From the NCBI RefSeq assembly GCF_040054535.1, contig NC_090785.1, positions 12,314,501 through 12,378,500 of the forward strand: DNA of 64,000 nucleotides, in the 5' to 3' direction. A program made the translations under genes and the position numbers. Numbering within the stretch: position 1 is the stretch's first letter; every line of letters starts with the position of its first letter. This stretch comes from Antennarius striatus. Taxonomy: Eukaryota > Chordata > Actinopteri > Lophiiformes > Antennariidae. The notes beneath the pieces are model-generated. The model was not told the DNA's origin. It saw nothing but the letters and a program-made list of their open reading frames with translations, and made no database searches. Shown here one piece after another: positions 46,692-60,139 of this stretch.

Positions 46692-48630
46692 GGGGAGGGG
46701 ACATTTACCAGAGCTCACCCACCTCCACCTCCAACATAGTCAGTCTGGTAGCCTCCAGATGTGAGTAGGTGCTTAACAGTGTGTGTCATTTTTGCAATGT
46801 GTCATATTTCATACAAATAAAGATTGATGTTCAGTGTTTTAAGTAAGATTCTCAAATGGGAAGACATTCAGCCTGGCCTAATGCACTGATAGAGCCCCCC
46901 CCCCCCACATCAATGCAAAAATGAACAACCATGAAAACTGCATAACAAGACTAAACCCAGGAGCAAAACATGTGTTTGTCAATGTCACAACTTTCAATGT
47001 CTATATGTTTGTGTTCACATTCCAAAATTATGAACAAAATATAACACTTTTTTGCCACTACATATCACTGTATTCTTAAAACTTTATGTAATCATCCAAT
47101 CACTTTATAAAATACAGCTGACACAGGCGTAAATCGTGCATCTGTTGGACAAAGATATCACACACTCATTTGTGTTGTGTCTCAATGCAGACAGCACTTC
47201 GGCTGTTACAACTTGAGTTCCACAAGGCTTTAGAAAATGCCTGTTCGTACAATTAAGTTGTTGTTATTGTTTGATGTATTTTTACAGATTGGTTCAGTTA
47301 ACAACTTTGTTGCTATGGGGGTCATTAGTAAAACTTGTAAGAATTATTTTAATATGGGAGGGTTTTACTGAATCAAAGAGATGATCAAATCCAACCATTC
47401 ACGCTCTGTAATCCTCTTCAGTTTCAGTCACAGAGTCCATGTAAAGTATAAAAAGGCTGCTTAACACTATTATGTGGTGAAGTTACGACTAGTCCGTTGG
47501 GACAGCAGGCACTTAAGTGTAGTGTGTTAACACTATAAAATAAAATTCATATAAGAGGAGTCGGCCATCTTGTGAAACCCTTCTGTTGGCACCATAAGAG
47601 GCAAAAATGCAGAGACATGGAAGTGTCTGTTGGGGTGTGTACATGCATCCCCTGGAGGATCACTTTAGAGACATCCTCAACAATAAACCCTTAAGTAGAG
47701 AGTAAAGGCTAAGGATGGCCCCACATGTCTGCAGGTTAAAATAACCTTTCATCTCATTTGAAGTTTAAACATTGGAAGGTCGTGTGTTGGTATTATGTGG
47801 ATGATGCATCGCAATTTATGATGAAGGGGTATATTCATTCTCCTTCAAATTAATGAAATCATTGGATGCTTATGTTCATGAAACATTAAGTCACGTAAAT
47901 CCTTTTGTGATTGTCTCACACTTTCAGAAGTGAGGTCGGCTCTTCCCATTGTTATAGGGGTCCAATATTAGAATGTCAGCCATGAACATCATAGTCGTCA
48001 TGATGCAAGAGTGACGACTTTCAACGGTGAGCGAATAATGGTGGAAGGGCAGGGGGTGAATGAAGTGGAAGTGAAAAACAGGAAAAAAGAAAATGAAATG
48101 GGAATGTGAAGAGGATAAGTGGGTAGATGAAGGAAAGAAGGCTGAAAGTGTAAAGAGAGGATGGTGAAAAGAAGGCATTAGCAGCTGTTCACTGCCTTTC
48201 TGCTTAAGCCTCCACTTCACTATGACGTCTCTAATAGCGACAATAATGGCACCAATCGACATTGATCCCACACCATTAACACTTCAGCATGAATGGTACA
48301 CGACTGAACAGATGGCCTATTACTTAATCCTAGGCAAACCAATCATATTCTTCAATCTTTAACAGTATACAGTACTCATACGCTGAGTGAAAATAAAATA
48401 CTCATATACTCAATAAATTACATCATAAACAGTGAAAAGCCATGAAAATCATATTAGTAAACAGCTACTTTTGCCAGTGAGAGCTGGAGGTGGGGTTTAT
48501 TTCTTTGTCTACAAGATATCTTGAAAAGTTCGGGTCAGTGTTTATATGAATTGAATAGTTTCAGAGTCAGATCCCTTAACAGAGGTAATTTTCCTTCAAC
48601 AAGAAACCAAAAATTACTGTACATCAATCA
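46692..48630. other. Intergenic stretch
   Basis: A C10 run at about 46897. A minus-strand ORF (47924-48271) begins with a Met-Ser-Ile-Gly-rich stretch but then degenerates to low complexity. No supported gene. Confidence 0.5.
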
Positions 48631-48640
48631 ATTTGAAAAT

Positions 48641-49003
48641 GTCGAGGCAGCATGGTGATACAGTAGGTATCGCTGTTATCGCACACCAAGTTGGTTCCTG
48701 GTTCGAGTCACACTCTGTGTGGAGTTTGCATGTTCTCAATGTGCCTGCGTGAGTTCTCTCCGAGTTCTCCAGCTTTCTCCCACCTCCAAAAACATGCGGT
48801 TCAGGTGAATTAGCCAGCTTCGAATTGCCATAAATGTTAATGTGTGCGTTCACATTTGAATGTCTCTATGTGGCTCTGCAGTGCACTGGCGTCACGCCTG
48901 GAGTGTACCCTACCTCACATCCCAAATCCACCGGGATAGGCTCCAGCACCCTGCAACCTGTGACAGTGGCAGAAGTGGGTAATGACGATGAATGAATGAA
49001 TGC
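48641..49003 (+). mobile_element. SINE with tRNA-like head and ATGA tail, 10-bp target duplication
   Basis: The B box GGTTCGAGTCA lies about 70 bp from the start. Shared body wording follows (GTGTGGAGTTTGCATGTTCT, CACCTCCAAAAACATGC), then an L2-like tail (GGGATAGGCTCCAGCACC) and ATGA units. ATTTGAAAAT at 48631-48640 and 49004-49013 flanks it exactly. Confidence 0.88.
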
Positions 49004-49013
49004 ATTTGAAAAT

Positions 49014-49486
49014 ACCCATATATGGAGAACTCCAGGTGGTCCGTTGCTGCTGTATGTTCTGGGTCATGATCCAGATCTTTTAGGAGGCCAATATTTATTA
49101 GACCACAGTGTGGTTATCAAGCACAGATGTTTGAGCAAAATACTATGTTGTGATACATTTGATATTTTGTTATTGCTTGTGTTACCCTGTGTTAATCCTC
49201 ATGGCTGGTTGAGACAATTTACGATGTACTCTACATTCTTTACTTTCACTTAAGTTAGACACACACATATACTTGTCATTAATGATTTACTATTGGATTA
49301 TCTGTAATCTCCCAGGTGTTTAACTGTTTTTTCTAAGACAGCAAATCATTTGTCCAGAGTCAGGTTTAGATCAGGTCCAAACACATCAATTTTGCATAGG
49401 TGTCAAAGTGCACAATGCCACATCTGTTTAAAAGATATACAGAGATTACATTGAAACCAGAAGATGACAAAAGCCAGTGTCTTATT
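49014..49486. other. Intergenic stretch
   Basis: Nothing recognisable; the short ORF 48996-49253 overlaps the SINE end and is not supported. Confidence 0.5.
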
Positions 49487-51837
49487 GTGACGGTCCCAAG
49501 CCCGTATAAATACAGAGGGTTGCGTCAGGAAGGGCATCCGGCGTAAAACTTTTGCCAAATCAAAGATGCGAATCAAACCTATGACTTCCATACCGGATTG
49601 GTTGAGGCCCGGGTTAACAACGACCGCCATCAGCGCTGTTGACCTACAGGGCGACGGTGGAAATTGGACTACTGTTGGTCGAAGAAGGAGAGGAGGAAAG
49701 TGTGTTCACACGAAGAGAGAGAAGATGAGTGCCAAGAGTATAGGACTGAGAGTAGGGACGTTGAATGTTGGAACTATGTCAGGAAAAGGTAGAGAGTTGG
49801 TTGACATGATGCAGAGGACATACTGTGTGTCCAGGAGACCAGGTGGAAAGGTAGCAAGGCTAGAAGTTTAGGAGCAGGGTTCAAGTTGTTCTATCATGGT
49901 GTAGATGGGAAGAGAAATGGAGTAGGAGTTATCTTGAAAGAGGAGTTTGTTAGGAATGTCCTGGAGGTAAAGAGTGTCGGATAGAGTGGTGAGTCTGAAG
50001 CTAGAAATAGAAGGTGTGATGTTCAATGTTGTTAGTGGGTATGCTCCACAGGTAGGATGTGAACTGGAGGAGAAGGAGAATTTCTGGTTGGACTTTGAAG
50101 TGATGCAGAGCATACCGAGAAGTGAGAGAGTTGTCATTGTGTGCAGACTTCAATGGACATGTTGGTGCAGGAAACAGAGGTGATGAGGAGGTGATGGGCA
50201 GGTTTGGTATCCAGGAGAGGAACTCAGAAGTACAGATGGTAGTTGACTTTGCAAAAAGGAAAGAAATGGCTATATTGAATAATTTCTTCCAGAAGAGGCA
50301 GGGACATAGGGTGACCTATAAGAGTGGTGGTAGAGCACACAGGTACAGTATGCTACATCTTGTGTAGACAGTGTGACCTGAAGGAGATCAGTGACTGCAA
50401 AATAGTGGTAGGCGAGAGTGTAGCCAAACAGCATAGGATGGTGGTGTGTAGGATGAATCTGGTGGTGAGGAAGATGAAGAGGACAAAGGCAGAGCAGAGG
50501 ACGACATGGTGGAAGCTGAAAAAGGAAGAGTGTTGCATGACTTTTAGGAAGGAGTTAAGACAGGCTCTGGGAGGCCAGGAGGTGCTTCCAGATGATTGGA
50601 AAACTACAGCTAATGTGGTCAGGGAGACAGGTAGGAGAGTACTTGGTGTGTCATCTGGAAGGAAAGTAGATAAGGAGACTTGGTGATGGAATGAGGAGGT
50701 ACAGGAGTGTATACAGAGAAAGAAGTTAGCTAAGAAGAAGTGGGATACTGAGAGGACTGAGGAGCGTAGACAGGAGTACAGGGAGATGCAGCGTAAGGTG
50801 AAGGTAGAGGTACCAAAGGCATAACAAAAAGCTTATGATGACATGTATGCTAGGTTGGACAGTGAGGAGGGAGACTGATGTATACCGGTTGGCAAGACAG
50901 AGAGACAGAGATGGGAAGGACGTGCAGCAGGTTAGGGTGATTAAGGATAGGGACGGAAGTCTATTGACAGGTGCCAGTAGTATGATGGGAAGATGGGAAG
51001 AGTACTTTGAAGAGTTGATGAACGTGGAAAATCAGAGAGAACAAAGACTAGAAGAGGTGACTGTTGTGGACCAGGATGTAGCAAAGATTAGTCAGGATGA
51101 AGTGAGGAGGGCACTGAAGAGGATGAAGAGTGGAAGGGCAGTCGGGCCTGATGATATACCTGTGGCGGTTTGGAAGTGTCTAGGAGAGGTGGCAGTAGAG
51201 TTTCTGACTGGGTTGTTCAACAGGATCTTAGATATTGAGAAGATGCCTGAGGAATGGAGGAGAAGTGTGCTGGTGCTCATTTTTAAGAACAAGGGAGATG
51301 TTCAGAGTTGCGGCAACTGCAGAGGAATAAAGCTGATGAGCCATACAATTAAGTTGTGGGAAAGAGTAGTGGAAGCTAGACTAAGGGCAGAAGTGAGCAT
51401 TTGTGAGCAGCAGTATGAGTTCATGCCAAAAAAGAGTACTACAGATGCAGTATTTACTTTGAGGATATTGATAGAGAAGTACAGAGAAGGCCAGAGGGAG
51501 CTGCATTGTGTTTTTGTAGATCTGGAGAAAGCTTATGACAGGGTGCCCAGAGAGGAACTGTGGTATTGTATGAAGAAGTCTGGAGTGGCAGAGAAGTATC
51601 TTAGAACGGTGCAGAACATGTATGAGGACTGTAAGACAGTGGTAAGGTGTGCTGTAGGTGTGACAGAGGAGTTCAAGGTGGAGGTGGGACTGCATCAGGG
51701 ATCAGCTCTGAGCCCCTTCTTGTTCGCTATGGTGGAAGTGGAAGAGTGAGGTTACAGGGAGAAGAGATCAAGAAGGTGGTGGATTTTAAGTACTTAGGGT
51801 CAACAGTCCAGAGCAATGGAGAGTGTGGAAAAGAGGT
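49487..51837 (+). mobile_element. RTE-type LINE, near 5'-complete, internally deleted and 3'-truncated
   Basis: The 5' region has the fish RTE leader wording (GGGTTGCGTCAGGAAGGGCA). The endonuclease start IGLRVGTLNVGTMSGKGREL is followed by several frameshifts. From 50835 a 304-codon frame covers the RT N-terminal half ([56 protein letters not shown]). Near 51733 about 190 bp are missing relative to the 36.4-kb copy, removing the FADD active site. The element stops matching at 51837, before its normal 3' end. Confidence 0.88.
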
Positions 51838-52595
51838 ATCCTACTGCAGTAGTAACATAGTGTGACTCTAAATGAAAGTTTAACGGTTATGAAATGGTTT
51901 CATCTTTAAGTTCATATCATCTGAGCACTGACACTGACAGTGTTGGTAAGTTTCTGTGAGCGGGAAGGGAGGGGGGAAATCATCACTGAAGCCCAGATCA
52001 CTTCTTTTAGCAAATGACTGAGTCAGGATAAGAGGCATAATGAGACATGTGGATATTAATGATACGAATCAGCATATAAAAAACCATGATCATGACTGGT
52101 AGATTTTTAACTCATGTTCCACATTGAGTGAATGACTGTTGTCCTTAATTCAAAAGAAATTATCCACCTTCACTAAACTAAATGAAAATGGCTTTCAAAC
52201 ACAATCTGTCATTCATCACAAACTTTGCAAATTTCTGGGCTTCTTCTTTGTGTAGAAAGCCTTCATTTATTCAATGAACACCATTCCTTTTCATCCACAC
52301 CTGTCATAGTTGTTTTCTTTACTAATGTACACCCTTATTAATATTCCTATTGTTAAAATTACATAGATGTGACGGGTGTTCTTTGATTAAGCGATAATAC
52401 ATGTATAGCCTAAATATGTGGCAGAAAATTGTTTAAAGTAGATGTAACTTAATTTTTTAAAAAACCTATAAGGCCCAGCTACAATTAGAAGCCCTATCTT
52501 ATGTTGGCACACAGGTACATATCTTGCATCTTTTTCCACTTCCGTAGGATGATTATTTTATGGCTGGTGTAACAATACTAATAATAATAATGAGA
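51838..52595. other. Intergenic stretch
   Basis: AT-rich; nothing recognisable. Confidence 0.5.
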
Positions 52596-52599
52596 TATA

Positions 52600-52850
52600 G
52601 CTCATTGTGCTGGTTGCCGTCAGAACCGAAGAGATCTCTGGTGAAATTGCTTCAAACACGAAGCAGAAGACCAGGTTTTTCAGATTCAACCATCAAGATG
52701 ACCAGGACATGTCTTTGCCATTTGGGCGCATTGGCTTTGGAACGACTGGCCAGGGGAGATAATATTTGCAGAATCAATAACCTTTTTTAAATCATGTCTT
52801 CTTAAATCTCACTTCTGCAGATTTGCATTTATGTGATGTCATGTGTTTTA
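52600..52850 (+). mobile_element. Decayed LINE reverse transcriptase C-terminal fragment
   Basis: Across a few frameshifts the plus strand reads FAIWAHWLWNDWPGEIIFAE followed by SITFFKS and LLKSHFC. This follows the A-x-x-LWN-x-LP-x-x-IR...F-K-S-x-L-K-T-x-F pattern that ends L2/Rex1-type LINE proteins. It is heavily degraded. Confidence 0.55.
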
Positions 52851-53049
52851 TTGTCATTTTTATTTTGTGTTTTAATGTTTTTATGGAACTTTATAATCCT
52901 TGAATCTTATCATCCATCCCTTATTTTCTCTTTGCTTTTGACCATTGTCTTCTGGTTCACGTTTTTGCCTTTGTATTGTATTGCTTTGCCTTTGCTTTGC
53001 TTTCATAGGCACAAGAAAGAACATTATTATAAATAACTGAAATGTCTTT

Positions 53050-55380
53050 TTAAATCTGGAACACATTTTTGCATGATTTTAATCTAATGACTGGCAACAA
53101 ATATTTTTGAGATGATTCCAACACCGAGCAAGTCCTTAACAGCTGCCAGCTGCAAAACAGGAACATATAATTTCTATAAGGGGAGTTGGACCCTGTCAAA
53201 GTCTCTCCACTTAAAATGTTTGCTCCGTATTGAAAGTTTTCCGAATTAAATTGAATTGAATATTGTTATTTAAATTCAGTGAAGACAATGGCTTACCACA
53301 AAGAAATATTTGTTATTCAAGAACAGAATCCTTCCTGGCTCAACAGAATCAGACACAATGACTCTTGCCGAGGACCCCAAGCGTCATTTCCAGGATCAGT
53401 ACTGTAATTTTATTATAAAACACTCTTAATTCAAACATGACAGAAAAACAAAATGCAATACTTTTGGTGTTTCACAATCATCATCTCTGGTTTTGTCAAA
53501 AATAAATCTATGATTCACGGTGTTGGATGTCAGGAAATAAAATTCAGTGACTGAGAGATGAAAATGTGCAGCCAGTTCTACAGTTCCACATTTTTATCTC
53601 AGTTTTAATAGTTTTTTGCTGTTGCTTATTTGGTAGCTGCTAGTGACAGAGACAGTCAAACTGTCAAAATGACTTAGAGACCCCATATACAGTCTCCCAC
53701 ACAGCAGCCCAATACATATGACATGTTTGCTTGATGAGTTGTGAATTCATGTATCCTTCATATTTGTGTAAGACTTAACATAACAGAGAATTTAGTAATA
53801 GTATATAGTCCACACCTTGATGCTTGTACAACTAAGGTTCTTCAGTGTCTTCATCATGTGTGACTCATGATATTTGACAGATTGTAAAAACTGACATTTC
53901 AGTCATGGGTATGAATGGGTTAAACGATTAAAGACATCGTCTTTTACTCTCAGCTACACGAGTGCTTTATCATGGGGTCGCCATGGGAAATGAGGACATG
54001 AGGAACAGGGGACTGGTGCGTATGATGCCAGAATAGTGCTCTATTATGATAGTAGATTGTCTCCAGTGCTGTCTCCTGCACAGACAATGTGTCACACACT
54101 GGTGCCAAATAGAACCTGCCTGTGTTGTGCTTTGTGCTTCATTTCAGACTTCTTTATTTCTTTGTTTCTTTTCTTATTTCTTTGTTTCTTTCTTCCTATA
54201 TTTCTGTCTCTTTTCAGTGAATTGGAAATAAGAGCATTGAAAGCCATGGTTCGAGTCATGACTTCCCGAGTCATCACTGAAGTGTGACTTTAGACTCAAT
54301 AATATCTGCAACCTCAATGGAGGGAAGCCTCGGAGTGAATTCTGGCTGTGCTGCTGTGTAGATGTCTCCTCTCTCCTCTCCACTCACCAACACACCCTCC
54401 CAGTTAGGAAGTCTATTTAAGTTGCAGTGAGTTTCCCGTCGCTCCCTCTACCTGTCAGTGCCTCTGCTGCTCTGCATGCATATTTCTGCCTGTGCTTTCT
54501 TCCACACTGCTGTTCCAGCATCCAGGAGTGTGCTATGGTTCAGTCTGGTTTGGTTTGCATGTATCTGTGGGAAGTGATGAGGCTGAAGCCTAGACACCAA
54601 ACTCCTGCTCCTATAATAAATTTCAAAATCAGGACTTGTCTGACTGAACTACTCTAAAGAAAGTGACCTGAATACAGTTATTTTTCTGACAAATTTCCAA
54701 CATGCATATCCTCAGTAGTTTTCACTGATCCCGTTTAAAATCACCATGTTAATATCCTAACGATGGTATTGTCGTTCTGCAGGCAGTCATTTGTTTGTGT
54801 ATACTAAGCTGTCAGACCTTACAGTGGGCCTGCTCCTCCTGGCAGGCTCCATGACTGTTCTCTGTACTTACTTAAAGGCCAAGTAGCAAAAGTCATCCAT
54901 GAAGTCTTGAACACACGTGAGCATGCTGTTGAGCTGAAGAGCACATGGAGATTTTGCAGGTTAACAGGCAGGATCAAGTCAAATGAGGAAACCATCCAAC
55001 ATCTAAGAGTGATTATTGTACGATTTTGCACACATGAAAAGCATGACAGCCACAAAGTGAGGTAGACTGGACTCAAAACTCTTTTTCTACTCTGGTTAAG
55101 TGCTTTACACCGTAAAGCAGGACTCAGCCCTTCACACATTCATACAATTGTGGCACAGACATCAGTGGAAGGTGAGTAACCTTCTTATCAACAGAGTTAA
55201 CCAGTCAGACACTCACACATCAATAGAACAATTTGGGGTTCAGTCTCCTGACATCTGCATACCAGTGTGTCCTTTTTGTGTGTGTGGCATCTAGGGTCCA
55301 TTTAGGGTCAGGTCACATAATAGCTGTAAAATAACAATGAAGAGCCAGAAATAGTTCAGATTGTTCCAAAGAAAGTTTTA
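53050..55380. other. Intergenic stretch
   Basis: Contains TTTC-rich runs near 54150-54220. ORFs at 54036-54287 and 54819-55139 lack recognisable features. No gene supported. Confidence 0.5.
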
Positions 55381-55385
55381 GTTTG

Positions 55386-55491
<106 letters not shown>

Positions 55492-55904
55492 TCTTGTTAA
55501 TAAGAATAAATAAATAAATATTCTTTCTTTCTACTACTAAATATGACACCTATTGATTGGCCTGCCTCAAAATTAAATTTGATTTCTTTCACATATTTGA
55601 ATTTTGAGCTTGTGGCAAGATTACATCATTGAGCTAGAGAAAAGAAAGATGAAAGAAATGAAGATTTTTTTTCTTTTGAGAGGCTTGACCAGATTTTCAC
55701 ATTTTCCTAGACTTGTTTCTGCCACACTGAGATGACCACTTCTTTTTCTACCCCTCTGCTTGCATGTCAAAAATTGATTGTGGGGCTTTAGTGTGACAGG
55801 TTATTTTGTGAATCACTCACCCCATAGTTAATTTAAAATACAAGGGCAATTCTAACATACCTTATTAATGTTGTTTGTTCATATGAGGAGTTTGATTATT
55901 TAGT

Positions 55905-56095
55905 AATATACTGGTGATGCCTCAGAGCTGTGTGGAGGCAGATCAATTGCTCGGTGATCGGTTGGTAATGCCTCAGGGCTCCGGTAGGGGGAGACGCGCT
56001 CTGCTCCTTCGTTCAATACAATAAGTGAACGACAGAGCTGCGTGTGGTTTTCCTCAGTTCTCTCACTATTGTTTCCCTGTTTAAGGGCACAACAT
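55905..56095 (+). repeat. Possible old LTR fragment
   Basis: GC-richer patch with a duplicated phrase (TGGTGATGCCTCAGAGCT / TGGTAATGCCTCAGGGCT) and ending CTGTTTAAGGGCACAACA, an LTR-like CA end. No internal retroviral sequence is next to it. Weak call. Confidence 0.25.
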
Positions 56096-58279
56096 TAGCA
56101 GCTGTCTGTACATATACGACAAATAGAAACTAATTAACACTCAAAACACCCACAAAGTCTGAACACACTTCCATTGCTCAGCCAAGCAAATATTTAATTT
56201 ACATTTTATTACATGTATGTACATTTACTTGAGCGATAGTTACCAGCACAGTAATACACTCCATAGTGTGGTGTGAGTCTGTAGACTCAAGAAGAAATAG
56301 ATTTGCAAGAGTACTTTTTTTTGATTATGAAAAATTCAGAAATTGATTTTGTAAATGAACATGTTTTTGCTGCCATCATTTCTGCTTCACATGTAATTTA
56401 CCTGATCTGTTTTTACATTGACTCAATTTATGCTTCTATAAGGTCTGCCTTCAAATCAATAAAGAAATTTGATGAAAGTGGTGCTGCCATTTAATAAAAT
56501 ACCACTTTCCTGTATGTTTTTTCTCTAATCTGTAGGCGTCCTCTCTCCTCACTTTGGTGAATTCAGGAGATTTGGAGATCTTAGCAGTGTGGGAAATTTT
56601 TTTAGGAGGGCAGCGAGAACCCGACAATATTGGTGTTATGATAGCACCACCATCAAACTTAATGTCTACTTAATTTTCACTTACGTTAATGGAAGCTTTT
56701 TTCCTTGCCCTACCATGATAATATTTTGTGAAACATCTAGGACAGGACATCTAGGACTCTTATTACCATTTGCAAAAAGGATACACTTCTCACTGTCCGA
56801 TCTTTGTCGTGACTTTTATTAGTTTTATCCAGTTTGCAGCAGGTGATTCTAGAGAAAGTGGGGGCGATAGTATCCAGATTAAAAGTTGGACCCATGTGAA
56901 GCCTCATCTGATCCCGACCCTGCAGTTATGAGTCTGTTTCATTTGCTGCAATCCCTCAGGGAGATTGCCTGTTGTAATGTCTTATTAAACTCAACTCTAA
57001 TTATGCTGACTATCAAATTTTATCCTTCAGTGGGCCAGCACTTTGCAGAATTGTGTTTTACTAGTTACCTAGAGTCTATGCATTGGAAGTTTGAGATCAT
57101 TTCCACTCCAAACGTGTACTGAAAAAGTCTCAGGTTATATTTTGGTTCTTAAGGTAATGTCCTTTTTAAGCCGCTGAGCAGTGGCAAAGCGAGAACAATG
57201 CTTTTTTACTGTCAGACAGACAGAAGAATTACCACTGTAATCTAGACGCTCATAAACCTGACCATTGTTTCCAAGGCTACCTTTCTGTAGCAGGTTGTAA
57301 TTTCTGTTAGCAAAAGACATTTACTACTACTATAATAAATTGTTAACTGTACGGTGATGAAAGGTTAACCTGATTGCTCTAGTCATATAATTAATGAGTT
57401 TATTTTCACAGTAGAGTTCATTGTTGACTAATGGTGTATTGCAACCTAGACAGGGCCAAATAAGGACATAAACCTGCGTATTTACACTGTTGCATAAGCA
57501 GCACTGTATGCCATAGGGTAAATGAAGCATGTAAAATCAGTGACTGAGTCATCATCCTGCTATGTGAGATGGGAATAATCCGTCATTTTAACAGGAGTAA
57601 TTAACCACTAAAACGAAACAGACAGGGAGCATGGAGGATGGTTTCTGATCCACAGATATACTTAATTGTTTCCAGTTTTTTTCCTGTTAATATCATCTCG
57701 AAATGTCATATATTGAAAAAAACAACAGAAAATAGCAAATAGGAAACAATACTTTATGCCCAATTTCCAGCTCTCCTGATTACGTACAAACCAGGGAAAC
57801 AATCGACTTTAGTTGTTGGGGCTGTTTAACGATCATCTGACAGTCATTAGTCATCTGGTAAAGATATATCTGTCCTTCTATGACTACACATTTGCTTTTT
57901 TCCAAATACACACTTTTCTGTTCTTCATCCAAAACATCACACAGAAAATTTTCTCCATCAGATGTGATCTGAGCATTTGAATCCTATTGGAGTATTGAGT
58001 TCATGACTCAGCAGACTTACGATAATATTCATGCTTGTTCGCTCAAAAACTGTACTGGGAGAAAAAAAAAATCTTATCTTTGAATGTTTTATCTTGAGAC
58101 TTGTAGTTTTGAGTGCAATTGAAGTATGAAATACTGCAGTAAGCATCAGATGCTGTGGTTGACTATTTCGATATTCTTTCCTTTCCTCTTGTCTCTGTTG
58201 GATATTGGTGTGATCCGTTTAGAGTGGGCCAACCCTCTCATTGTTGGGTCCAACCTCAGTAATTTTTTAATTTTTTAAA
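56096..58279. other. Intergenic stretch
   Basis: AT-rich, no recognised element. ORFs at 56589-57122 and 57958-58146 have no supporting features. Confidence 0.5.
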
Positions 58280-58689
58280 ATTTTTATACACTGTTATAAT
58301 CCCCGAAGGGAAATTAAGAACGTGCACTCTAATTTTTTTTGTTAGTAAATCACACGCATGCATATTGTGTGTACAGGCCCCTGTAATACACACAACCACA
58401 CACAATGGGGCCTGTAGGCATGCAATGGGAGGTGGAGTGGCGGGCAGCTCCTTCGTGGTGCGCCCAAATGAGCAGCTTGCGAGGGGGGGGATGGCGCCTT
58501 GCTCAGGGGCGCCTCGCTCAGGGGCGCCTCGCTCAAGGGCGCCTCGGCAGTGCTCTGGAGGTGAGCTGACACCTCCTACTGTCAGCTCACTTTCGGATGT
58601 TTTTTTGGGGGGGCGGGAGCGGGAAGCGAACCGCCGATCTCAGAACATTTGATGACCTGCTCTACTGCCCGCTCTACCACTGAGCCACT
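58280..58689 (-). mobile_element. tRNA-derived SINE, minus strand, second copy
   Basis: Head on the minus strand: GGCTCAGTGGTAGAGCGGGC (A box) and GGCGGTTCGCTTCCCGC (B box). The body matches the 39.2-kb copy (CACACGCATGCATATT, GGTGAGCTGACACCTCCT). It has extra copies of a short CAGGGGCGCCTCGCT unit at about 58502-58545. The tail contains TTAATTTCCCTTCGGGGATT. Confidence 0.82.
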
Positions 58690-60098
58690 GCCACACTGGA
58701 ACAACTGCCATGCCCCTACTGGCATCACTGGCCAGTTTTGGCAACATGCTAGTAGTGGCCAAAAAAGTAACCTGTTGATTTGTTGGATGCAGTATTTATA
58801 TTATGTTTTAAAACCTCAGGAGAAAGAGAAAAGGGAAGTGAAAGTTTCTCTACGACTACCCTATTCACAGAAAGAATAAAATATTTTCATGAATATATTT
58901 TCACCTGATATGACTCTCAGATAGAGGGACAAACACAGACATACACACATACCACATTCATCAAGCAGAAACACCAGGCTGGAACGACAGTTTGCACGTT
59001 CGAGTCTCTGCAAGGCAAAGTCCTCGCCAGATTGCATGAAATGGTGTGTAAGCACACAGCTCCTAGAGCCACAAGTATGATCGTAATATGAAAATAAATG
59101 ATTGTAATCAGGCTAGAACATAATTAAAAATGTTTAGCAGAAACAATTTGAACAAATAAAATTTTTATTGATCACATTCAGTTACTATAATTCCAATGAA
59201 CAGTGGGTGAATGCTGTGCTTTTCATTACCTGGGACTAAATGGTTGGGTTTTGGTAAAAATGGTCCTCTTAGTTTTCCATTCATTCTGGAGATGCAGACG
59301 TGTCTAAGTAAGAATGTGTCTATGTAGGTTGCAGCTGAAGTTATCCAAAATTGATATTAGCCTCGCTTCACCACTAAACCCAGCTCCATTTTTACCTTTT
59401 CAACAATACAATATTATGTTTCACCAAACTGAACCATAAATTAACTGAAATACGTATTGGATACATATAAAGTGCACAACACCATCCTGGTGGACAAAAC
59501 AAAAATCCACATATCAGATAATACAATTGTTTCTCTAGTAACTGTTGGTGAGACTTAAATATCTTTCAATGAAGCAGTCACACTGGTTCTGATTTAGGAG
59601 CACAAATGATCATGGATGTTTAAATGATAATGTTTTAATCCTTTACTTGTGGCATGTTGGCTTCTAGGTTTGTGTCTAGAACAATTTTTAGCCATATTAG
59701 AAATGTATCCACTTTAACTTAGACTCCTGGTAGGTTATTAAGTCCAGTATCTGTGTGTGGAAGCTCCTGACGCTAAAAAGTATAAAGAAGCAAATTAAGA
59801 TCTATGCAAGCTAATCCCATTATTCTGCTCCAGTGGAAAATTGTGCTTTGGTTGGAATGATGTGTTGATGTTAGCTCCCTGTATTTGTGACTGAATGTTA
59901 AGACAGTTTAGCAAGCACATTTTATAGTTAACAAGCTAACGTTAGTATTATTCAAGCCTATTTGGCTATCTTACTTAGTAGGTTGTAATTGAAGCACTAG
60001 ACGCTATTCTTTTATTTACACATTACAAGGAGTGAGAAGAGTAGCTGGAGATGAGATAGCAGACAAGTGAGGAAGATGAAGAGGAAGGAGAGAGCGCA

Positions 60099-60139
<41 letters not shown>

